Assembly (NCBI GenBank): GCA_016719485.1
Contig: JADJZB010000029.1
Span: forward strand, 248,001-312,000
Direction of reading: 5' to 3'
Length of the DNA stretch: 64,000 bases
Origin: Holophagales bacterium
Lineage (GTDB): Bacteria; Acidobacteriota; Thermoanaerobaculia; UBA5066
The position numbers were made by a program, and so were the translations under genes. A model generated the notes under the pieces. The model searched no databases. It worked only from the letters and a program-made list of their open reading frames with translations, and was not told the DNA's origin. Below, piece after piece: positions 18,136-25,112 of this stretch (position 1 is the first letter of the stretch; the number at the start of each line of letters is the position of its first letter).

Positions 18136-18813
18136 TCAGAGGACTCCCAGCTTGTCGGCGACGTTCCTGATCTCTCCGACCAGGGCGGCCCAGGAGAGGA
18201 ACGTCAGGAGCCAGAAACCGATCAGGACGCCGAAGCTGACGATCGCGACGCGGCCGAGCGTGACGACGGGGTTGAGCCGTTTTCCCGCCGTGGCCATCAC
18301 CGTGTAGGCCTCCGGGGTGATCTTGTCGCTCTGTGACGCGAGGTACTCCGAGAGGAGCCGGTAGGTGTTCTTGCGCACCTCGGCGAGCTTCTCCGGCCGC
18401 TCGCGGTACTTCCCGCGGAATCCGAGCGCGAGACCGGCGTAGACGATGCTGGCCAGCTCCACGTCCTCGGGCCTCAGCTCCTTGGCAATGGCGAAATACT
18501 GGTCGCCCCCGATGTTCGAGCGGAAGTACTTCTCCTCGAGGAGCCGGTCCTGCCAGTCCCGCGCGAACTCCCAGCCCGAGTGGATGAGGATCTCGTCGGC
18601 GAGGACGACGAGCGGGTAGCGGGCCTGGTCGTACAGGGCCTGGAGGCGCGGGTCTTGCCGCACCGCCGACGCCTGCTCGCGGAAGATCTCGTCGAGGTCG
18701 GCCGCGGCATCCTCGATGTCGGCCCGAACTCCCTTCCTCACCTTCTGGCGGAACGACGACAGGAAGAGAAATTCCTTCGCCGCGACCTTGAACAGCTCGG
18801 TCGTGTAGTCCAT
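18136..18813 (-). CDS. tssL: TssL (DotU/IcmH family), T6SS inner-membrane protein
   Basis: 225 residues. The cytoplasmic helical domain shows 'ARYPLVVLADEILIHSGW', 'LLEEKYF' and 'YAGLALGFRGKYRERPE', the standard DotU signatures, and a single C-terminal membrane helix (about 190-213) anchors it. There is no OmpA-like peptidoglycan-binding extension, so cell-wall anchoring must come from another protein. It sits between tssK and tssM with one-base and seven-base gaps, matching the usual gene order and probable translational coupling. Confidence 0.94.
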   Translation of the reverse strand: MDYTTELFKVAAKEFLFLSSFRQKVRKGVRADIEDAAADLDEIFREQASAVRQDPRLQALYDQARYPLVVLADEILIHSGWEFARDWQDRLLEEKYFRSNIGGDQYFAIAKELRPEDVELASIVYAGLALGFRGKYRERPEKLAEVRKNTYRLLSEYLASQSDKITPEAYTVMATAGKRLNPVVTLGRVAIVSFGVLIGFWLLTFLSWAALVGEIRNVADKLGVL

Positions 18814-18814
18814 C

Positions 18815-20173
18815 TCAGCTCCCGGGTTTCGTGATGATGTAGAGCGAGAACTTGAGCTTGGGGTCGAGGGCGTCGGAGAGGGCGACGTTCCGGTCGCGGA
18901 CGACGTTCGCCCAGTACGGCCCCTCCTTCTCGATCTTGAAGTAGAAGTAGTCTTCCCTCTGGGGGAGGCCCGCCGGGGTCCGCTTCAGGAGCTCGAGGTC
19001 GAGACCGAAGAGGCGCCGCTGCCGCAGGATCGGGATGTCGCGCACCGTACCGAGCTTCATCGTGACGATCCGGCCGCGGAGGTCCTTCTCCTCCATCTCG
19101 GCCTCGATGGCCAGGAAGACCTCGGTCTGCGCGGCGAGCCACTCCTCGAGGAGGTCGGCGACGAGAAGGTCGTCCCTGAGGACGAAGTCGACCTTGACGA
19201 AGCGGGACGCGACGATCTTCTCGAGGAGCGCCTCGATGACGCGGCACGTCTCGTGGAAACAGGGGCCGAGCTTCTCGTGGTCGTAGACCGGGATCTTCAC
19301 GGGAATCTTCCCGTCGTCGAAGATCGACAGCTCTCCGGCGAGGCGCGCGAACTCGGTGTAGACGTCGAACGGGTGGATGCGCGGGATCCGCGTCAGCTGC
19401 TGGAAGAGGAAGAGGAAGCTGCCGAGGATCTGGAGCTTGATGATCGTCTGCCAGCCGGACGTCCCGTCGGACTGGATCGTCAGGCGGCCCTGCGACACGT
19501 CGGTGAGGAGGAGACGGTGCTTGGCCTCGATCCGGTTCGTGACCCCGTCACAGAGGGCCTGGATCGTCCGCGAGCCGCCGAGCTCCGTCAGCGACGGGAT
19601 GAACTCGCGGGACAGGACCGGGAAGTTCCGCCCCGATCCCGACCGCTCGACGACGGCCACCTCGATGCATTCGTACCCTTCCTGGCTCTCGGCGCCGAAG
19701 AAGAGCTTGCCGTTGCAGCGCCGGACCCCGACCGGCTGTGGGTTGCCGCCGGAGTTCTCGTCGAGGACCTCGGCGTTCTCCGCGACGTAGCGCCGGTCGA
19801 CCCCGGAAGGCCCCTCGCCCGCGGCGAAGGTGTTCGGTGCCGTCTCGCGCATCACCGGGACACCCACGAAGACGCGCATCCGGCCGCTCGCCTTGTCGAG
19901 CTCGTTCTTGAAGCTCCTCGGCGAGAGCCGGAGCGTGGAGTCGGACGACAGCGCGGTGCCGTCTTTCAGCTTCAGGGAGACGTCGCGGATCTCGAAGACG
20001 AAGTTCTCGAGCTGGTCCGGCGCCACGTCCAGCGACTGGAGGCCGTAGAAGAACGGCTGTATCCGCTGGATCTCCCGCTGGAGGGCCTCCTCGCGATAGC
20101 GCTCGGCCGTCTGGAGGTGGTGGGGCCTCAGGAACATCCCCTCGGCCCAGAGGACCTGCGGCGTCTTCTTCAT
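18815..20173 (-). CDS. tssK: TssK, T6SS baseplate-to-membrane-complex connector
   Basis: 452 residues, typical for TssK (ImpJ/VasE). It begins with 'PQVLWAEGMFLRPHHLQ', the family hallmark, and has 'PFFYGLQSLDVAPDQLENF' soon after. The C-terminal domain contains the 'RRLFGLDLELLKRTPAGLPQ' region. TssK trimers link the baseplate wedges to TssL/TssM. It lies 9 bases after tssJ and 1 base before tssL. Confidence 0.95.
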   Translation of the reverse strand: MKKTPQVLWAEGMFLRPHHLQTAERYREEALQREIQRIQPFFYGLQSLDVAPDQLENFVFEIRDVSLKLKDGTALSSDSTLRLSPRSFKNELDKASGRMRVFVGVPVMRETAPNTFAAGEGPSGVDRRYVAENAEVLDENSGGNPQPVGVRRCNGKLFFGAESQEGYECIEVAVVERSGSGRNFPVLSREFIPSLTELGGSRTIQALCDGVTNRIEAKHRLLLTDVSQGRLTIQSDGTSGWQTIIKLQILGSFLFLFQQLTRIPRIHPFDVYTEFARLAGELSIFDDGKIPVKIPVYDHEKLGPCFHETCRVIEALLEKIVASRFVKVDFVLRDDLLVADLLEEWLAAQTEVFLAIEAEMEEKDLRGRIVTMKLGTVRDIPILRQRRLFGLDLELLKRTPAGLPQREDYFYFKIEKEGPYWANVVRDRNVALSDALDPKLKFSLYIITKPGS

Positions 20174-20182
20174 GGGTGCGGT

Positions 20183-20665
20183 CTACCAGCGGCGCTCGAC
20201 GGAGAGCTCCCGCTCGAGGACCGAGACGAGGATCTTCTGGCCGACCCACTTCTCGCGGGAGAGGACGATGACGTGCCGGGTCGGATCGGGGTTCTGGAAC
20301 TTGTAGTCGGCGATCAGGACGAGGAAGCGCTCGCCCTTGGTGACCGGAACGCTCACGCTCTTGTCACACGCGCCGGCGCCCTCGCCGGTCGTGAAGGTGA
20401 CGGTCTGTATCCGGTTCTGGCCCTGGATGTTGTACCGGGTCTGGTCGTAGAACCACTTCTCACCCATCTCCTGGATCTTCCGGGACTCGGCCTCGGTCGC
20501 GCGGATCACGTCGACGGCGAGGGCGAGGCCGCCGTTGATGGCCGGTCCGCACCGGAAGGAGACGGTGCCGGCCGACGCGCCGCAGCCCGTCAGGGCCGGG
20601 AGGGCGGCGCACACGAGGCCGCATGCGGCGATCCGGAGGAGGGAGCGGGACGTCGTCTTCGTCAT
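20183..20665 (-). CDS. tssJ: TssJ (SciN/VasD), T6SS outer-membrane lipoprotein
   Basis: 160 residues from the ATG at 20665, which overlaps the tagH stop (ATGA). The N-terminus is a lipoprotein signal: basic residues, a hydrophobic stretch and the lipobox LTGC, with Cys near residue 28. The mature part contains 'NGGLALAVDVIRATEAES' and 'FLVLIADYKFQNPDP', typical of the TssJ beta-sandwich. It caps the TssM periplasmic domain at the outer membrane, implying a two-membrane envelope. The very long open frame extending upstream is a shadow of tagH and the kinase-like gene. Confidence 0.92.
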   Translation of the reverse strand: MTKTTSRSLLRIAACGLVCAALPALTGCGASAGTVSFRCGPAINGGLALAVDVIRATEAESRKIQEMGEKWFYDQTRYNIQGQNRIQTVTFTTGEGAGACDKSVSVPVTKGERFLVLIADYKFQNPDPTRHVIVLSREKWVGQKILVSVLERELSVERRW

Positions 20666-22767
20666 GAGTGTTCTCCTCGCTGGTTCTTCCTGAGTTTCTC
20701 GAGCTCTTCCTTCGACAGGCGGGCCACGCCCTGCAGGATCTGGTCGTTGACGAGGTCGGGAGAGAGGTCGCGGACGGCGATCTTGTAGAGGTCCCACCAC
20801 TCCGCCGCCTCGCCCCTGAGCTTCCACCCCGCGCTGCGCGGTGCCGACTCGATCGTCACCGGGTTGATCCGCCTCCAGAGACGGTCGAACCACTCCCCCG
20901 GCGCCTGGTGGAACGCCGCGAGGATCGCGACCTGCCACTTCTTCAGCTCGTCGAGGTACTCCTCGACCCGCTGGACGCTGACCGGCTTGCCCTGCTCGAG
21001 GGCGTGGAGGAAGTGGCGCATCGTCTCCTTGAAGCCGGGGAGCTTGAAGGCCATCGTCTCGTTGCCGGGCATCGTGAGCGACTGGATGAGCCCGAGGGTC
21101 ATCCCTTCCATCGCCAGCGCGTACTCGATGACCTTCCTGAGGACCAGGACGTTGCGGTCGGCCTGGGCGAGATCCTCGCCGAGAACGAGCTGCCGGAGAG
21201 GCAGCCCGGTCCCCGGGACGCCCGCCTGCTGCGACTTCGTGCGGGCGACGCTCTTGGACGGGCTCTCTTCGGCGGCCTTCTTCTGCAGCTCCTCGAGCTT
21301 CCGGCGCAGGCGCGGCACCTCGGGGTCGACGCCGGCCCCGGCGGGAAGGACCGGGAAGTACCGGCGGAGGAGCTCGAGAAAGCGGGTCCGCGCGTCCTTC
21401 GAAAGGGGCGCGAGCTCCTTCTCGACGCGCCGCTTCAGCTGCCGGCGGCGGTCGTCGGGGACCCCGAACCGCAGCTCGCCCGCCAGGACGAAGAGCTCGT
21501 CGGCCAGCTCGCGCGCGCGGCCGTCGAGGAGGATCTCGGCCGGTGTCCGCGGCGCGCCCCAGGCGACCGGGGCCGGTGCGGGCGCCGGGACCTCCCTTTG
21601 TGCGGAGGGAGCGGGCGCCGCTGAAGCCCCCGCTCGCTCCGGCGCCGCATCGCGGGCGGGTTCCGGCTCGGGGGCAGGCCGGCGGGACGGCGCCGGTGCC
21701 ACCGCCGACTCCGCGGGAGAGGGAGCCGGGGGCGGTGGGGGCGGAGGAGGAGCCGAGCGGCTGAAAGGCGAGGGACCCGCCGAGGCGGTGGCGTCGCCGA
21801 TGTCCTCGGAGAGAAGGGTCGTGGCCCGGCCCTTCCCCGCCGAGGCCCTCGGCGCCGGCCGTTCGGCCTCGTCCCGCTGCTGGCCGGAGTCGGAGCTCGC
21901 GCCACCGGTCGCGGGGCCGACGAAGCCCGCGGGGACGGACGTGATCCCGCGGTCGGAGAGCCAGTCGCCGACGGGTCCGAACCGATCGGCGACGAGCCCG
22001 GCGAGGACGCTCCGGGCGGCCAGCCGCGTCCCTTCCTCGGGCTGCGCCACCGAGGACGCCGCGGCCCGCGCGCCGTCGAGAAACCGCGCGACGCGCGGCG
22101 AGACGACGGCCGTCTCGAAGGTGCCGGTCAGGTTCGCCGGCTTGACGAGGATCTCCCCGAGCCAGGCGAGAGACTCGCGGTAGAAGGTCTTCTTGTAGAG
22201 GTCCTCGCGGGCGGCCCGGCGCGTCACGCCTCCCTGGGCGAGGAGCTCGTCGACCTCGGGGTCGTCGAGCCGGAGGATCGCGTCGAGGAGGTGCCGGGTG
22301 TCGACGTAGCCCTCGCGGCGGCCGGCCGCGCACTCGGCGGCGGACGCGATGAGCGGCTCGCAGGCGGTGCCTTCCCAGTGGCTCACGGGGAGCGGCTCGA
22401 ACGGAGGAGGGGCGGCGAGCGGGCTCGTCAGGTAGACCTGCACGGGCGTCAGGGAGACGAGGAATATGTCGCCCGACTTCACCTCGGTTTCCGTCGTCAC
22501 GGCCTGCTGGGCCGCGAAGGTCCCGTTCGAGCTGCCGAGGTCGCGGAGGAAGATTCGCCCCTGCGCGAAACGGACCTCGGCGTGCGACCCGGAGACGCCA
22601 GCGGAGACGGAGAGGACGAGGTGGTTGCGGTCTTTCGTCTGGCGATCGAACGGGAGGCGCCCGATCCGAACGAGCTGCATCGCCTGCCGCGCCTCGGCAG
22701 CGTAGCGGAGCCCTTCCATGGGCCCCAGCCAGACCTCGAGCGTGAGGGACCGCGGGGGAACGCTCAC
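20662..22767 (-). CDS. TagH-like FHA protein with an inserted Clp-N-like domain
   Basis: 701 residues, GTG start with GAGGTGA upstream. Residues 8-113 form an FHA domain: 'VSGSHAEV' (58-65) and 'LGSSNGTF' (77-84) are the phosphothreonine-binding signatures. Residues about 127-278 read as a double Clp repeat: 'YVDTRHLLDAILRLDDPEVD' and 'VSPRVARFLDGARAAA' match the Clp-N pattern. A Pro/Ala-rich linker (about 280-395) leads to a C-terminal helical domain (about 400-701) resembling TagH/ImpI scaffolds ('EWFDRLWRRINPVTIE'). FHA proteins in T6SS loci recruit phosphorylated partners to the membrane complex. It heads the tssJ-K-L-M block and has its own upstream region behind a hairpin. The Clp-N segment in this protein is unusual. 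Confidence 0.82.
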   Translation of the reverse strand: MSVPPRSLTLEVWLGPMEGLRYAAEARQAMQLVRIGRLPFDRQTKDRNHLVLSVSAGVSGSHAEVRFAQGRIFLRDLGSSNGTFAAQQAVTTETEVKSGDIFLVSLTPVQVYLTSPLAAPPPFEPLPVSHWEGTACEPLIASAAECAAGRREGYVDTRHLLDAILRLDDPEVDELLAQGGVTRRAAREDLYKKTFYRESLAWLGEILVKPANLTGTFETAVVSPRVARFLDGARAAASSVAQPEEGTRLAARSVLAGLVADRFGPVGDWLSDRGITSVPAGFVGPATGGASSDSGQQRDEAERPAPRASAGKGRATTLLSEDIGDATASAGPSPFSRSAPPPPPPPPAPSPAESAVAPAPSRRPAPEPEPARDAAPERAGASAAPAPSAQREVPAPAPAPVAWGAPRTPAEILLDGRARELADELFVLAGELRFGVPDDRRRQLKRRVEKELAPLSKDARTRFLELLRRYFPVLPAGAGVDPEVPRLRRKLEELQKKAAEESPSKSVARTKSQQAGVPGTGLPLRQLVLGEDLAQADRNVLVLRKVIEYALAMEGMTLGLIQSLTMPGNETMAFKLPGFKETMRHFLHALEQGKPVSVQRVEEYLDELKKWQVAILAAFHQAPGEWFDRLWRRINPVTIESAPRSAGWKLRGEAAEWWDLYKIAVRDLSPDLVNDQILQGVARLSKEELEKLRKNQRGEHS

Positions 22768-22829
22768 GCGTCACCTCGTGGACAGGGGCGACACGCCAGC
22801 GCCTCGAAAGAGGAAACGGACGAGTTGAA

Positions 22830-22842
22830 GGACACAGTGTCC
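22830..22842. promoter_or_regulatory. Dyad upstream of the tagH-tssJ-K-L-M block, possible operator
   Basis: A 13-base inverted repeat, GGACAC-A-GTGTCC, lies about 63 bases upstream of the tagH start and just downstream of a terminator-like hairpin. It is placed where a regulator could control the second T6SS block. No repeat of it was found elsewhere by eye. Confidence 0.3.
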
Positions 22843-22855
22843 GGATCTTACCCTC

Positions 22856-22885
22856 GGAGACGGCGGGCTGCGACCCGCCGTCTCC
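22856..22885 (-). terminator. Hairpin after the kinase-like gene
   Basis: A 12-bp stem (22856-22867 with 22874-22885) with a six-base loop lies 15 bases past the stop of the kinase-like gene. It separates that gene from the tagH block. Confidence 0.6.
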
Positions 22886-22899
22886 CGGGCCGAGGGATG

Positions 22900-25032
22900 T
22901 CAGCGCCGCGACGCCGAATCCGCTTCCTCTTCGAGAAGCTCGGCGAGGACGTCCTGGATCTCGAAGTGAAGCGGCTGGCGGTGGATCAGGAGGGCCCTGA
23001 GCTCGGCGACGACCTCGTCCACCTCGCGCAGCACCTGCTCCACGCGGCCCGTCGGGTCCTCCGGGACGAAGTCGCCCGGGGCCGTCGCGATCGAGAAACC
23101 CGTGATCCGCGTCACGAGCCGGAGCGCGAGGAGGACGGCACGCTCGAAGAGAGGCGGCGGAATCGCGTTCGGACGGCCCGGGACGCGGTCCTCGTCCTTC
23201 CAGAAAACGCGCGACCTGTCCAGGAGCGTCTCGGCGACCGGCTCGCCGGCGAGAGCCGCTTTCAGACGGGAGGCAGGATCCCCTTCCTTCGTCCGGGCCG
23301 CGGCGGTCGCGGCGCGCTGGATCGCCTGGAGCAGCAGCGGGAACTCCGTCCGCTCGCCGCCCGCGAGCGCACGCAGCAGGAGAACGCCGAGGGAGTGGAG
23401 ATCCGAAGGGGCTCCGAAGCGCGGGTAGACCTTGTACCGCGCGCCCGGGAGACGGACGCCGAAGGAGCGCCGGAGCCTCTTCACCGCCGCGTCGTCGAGC
23501 TCGACCGGCTCTGAGACGAACGTCAGCTCCTCGTAAGAGGCGGGAACGCCCTGCTTCCTCTTCGCGACGAGGGCGTCGATGCCGAGCCCGAGCGCCTCGT
23601 CGGGGAACGTGATGTGGATCCAGTCGGGCTCCTCGGGCCTCGGGAAGAGGCCGTTCGGATCCGACAGACGGCCCTCGATCCTCACGCCGAGACCGGCGTC
23701 GGCCGGTTCGATCTCGGAGAGGTAGACGTCCCCGGGCCGGCGCGCGGCGAGCCGGAACTCGAGGATCTCCGGCGCGGCGTACGGGAACGTCGGTTCGACG
23801 GGCGGCACGACGACCTCGACGCCGAACGAGGACGTCTTCGTCGCGGAAGCGAGCCCGTGCAGGCGGACCTCGAACGTCCAGAGCGCCGGAAGCGAGGAGC
23901 CGGCGCCGTAGCTGTCGAGGAGAACGTGCCCCGGCTGGAGGTCCAGATGGGGCTGGCCGGTGACGCGGTAGAACGCGAGGACGCCCGCGGCGAGCTGCCG
24001 AAAGGCCGTCATCTTGAGGTAGAGGACTTCTATCGCGTCGACCCCGGTCCCGTCGTGCCCGTACAGGTACCGGCCCGTCGGCGGGAGCGTCTCGCGGAGC
24101 CATTCGACGCGGCGCCGGGCCGTCTCGGACTCGAGGCTTTCCGGGGCCGATGGCGGGATCAGCTCGGCCTCGGTCCTGCCGCCGACGAAATCGGCCCACT
24201 CGTCCCACTTCACCGGCGAGAGCCCCGTGACGAGGAACGGAGAGGGGCAGAACGAGAACGGCGACCATCGCGCGGCGAAATCGCCGAGCGAGGCGCCCCC
24301 CGCCTTTCGCAGGACCAGGGCCTCCTCCCTGCAGGCACGCGAGGGGAACGCCTTCAGCTGCTCCTCGTCCCAGTCACGAACGAGCGCCCGCGCGAGACCC
24401 TTGAGGAGCTCCTCGGGGCCACCCACGGGGACGTCGGCCTGCCCGGGGAAGGGCACGTACGAGAAGACGGCGATGACGCGATCCGTCGTGGCGCACGTGG
24501 CACACCCGACGAGGCGGTGGAGCGACTCGAGGTACGACGGCAGCCGGCGCTCCCGCAGGAAGATCTCGTCGGTCAGGAGCTCGAGCGGCTTGCCGCAGGT
24601 CGGGCAGGGCGGCACGAAGAACGACCGGGACGGCCTGTCGTAGAGGAGCGCCGGCAGCGCCCCATCCGGGCCGCCGTCGGGCTGCAGGAGTCTCGGGAAC
24701 CAGGGGCTCTCCGCCCGGAGCGAGCGGAGCCGGTCGCGTTCGGCCGCGAAGCGGTCGAGGAGCGTCCGGTTCGTGGGCCGTGCGGCGCTCTCGGAGAGCG
24801 CCTCGGGCAGGACGTTCGGAAGGAGCTTCACGGCGACGAGCTCGACGACGCTGTCGACGTCTCCCTTGAGCGCTCCCAGGTAGACGCGGCTCGTTCCCTC
24901 GTCGGACGACAGGGGCAGGGGCACCGGCCCCTCCTCGGCCCCGCCGGCGAGGGGACCCAGGACGAGGTGCAGCCCGAAGGGCGACGGGGCGTCGCCCGCG
25001 GGGAGGAGGCGGGCGGTGGAAAGGTCCTTCAC
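22900..25032 (-). CDS. Atypical protein-kinase-like protein with a four-Cys insertion, T6SS-linked
   Basis: 710 residues from a GTG at 25032, chosen because GGGAGG lies six bases upstream; an earlier GTG at 25077 has a weaker site. A kinase-like fold is suggested by VAVKLL (Lys69 as the candidate ATP lysine) and by HLDLQPGHVLL (362-372), which resembles the HxDLxPxN catalytic loop but has His where Asn is expected. No DFG motif is visible. Between the lobes sits a probable zinc site, CPTC (143-146) and CATC (177-180). No membrane segment was seen. It is followed by a hairpin and then by the FHA scaffold gene. It could be a divergent PpkA-like kinase or a pseudokinase; activity cannot be decided from sequence. 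Confidence 0.6.
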   Translation of the reverse strand: MKDLSTARLLPAGDAPSPFGLHLVLGPLAGGAEEGPVPLPLSSDEGTSRVYLGALKGDVDSVVELVAVKLLPNVLPEALSESAARPTNRTLLDRFAAERDRLRSLRAESPWFPRLLQPDGGPDGALPALLYDRPSRSFFVPPCPTCGKPLELLTDEIFLRERRLPSYLESLHRLVGCATCATTDRVIAVFSYVPFPGQADVPVGGPEELLKGLARALVRDWDEEQLKAFPSRACREEALVLRKAGGASLGDFAARWSPFSFCPSPFLVTGLSPVKWDEWADFVGGRTEAELIPPSAPESLESETARRRVEWLRETLPPTGRYLYGHDGTGVDAIEVLYLKMTAFRQLAAGVLAFYRVTGQPHLDLQPGHVLLDSYGAGSSLPALWTFEVRLHGLASATKTSSFGVEVVVPPVEPTFPYAAPEILEFRLAARRPGDVYLSEIEPADAGLGVRIEGRLSDPNGLFPRPEEPDWIHITFPDEALGLGIDALVAKRKQGVPASYEELTFVSEPVELDDAAVKRLRRSFGVRLPGARYKVYPRFGAPSDLHSLGVLLLRALAGGERTEFPLLLQAIQRAATAAARTKEGDPASRLKAALAGEPVAETLLDRSRVFWKDEDRVPGRPNAIPPPLFERAVLLALRLVTRITGFSIATAPGDFVPEDPTGRVEQVLREVDEVVAELRALLIHRQPLHFEIQDVLAELLEEEADSASRR

Positions 25033-25112
25033 TTCGACCCTCCCCTCCGCCGCGCCCGAACTTCGGTCGGCACGCACGCGCTCACCACTTCGATTCCTCC
25101 GGAGCGCCGAGT

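Noticed and set aside
12762..18170. Very long plus-strand open frame of about 1800 codons across tssM and tagF
   Set aside because: A shadow frame in GC-rich DNA: Arg/Glu/Leu/Asp-rich composition, no motifs, and tssM has strong homology on the other strand.
20666..24268. Upstream extension of the tssJ frame giving a 1361-residue protein
   Set aside because: The extra part is Pro/Arg/Gly-rich shadow of the tagH and kinase-like genes; the lipoprotein signal and ATGA overlap fix the start at 20665.
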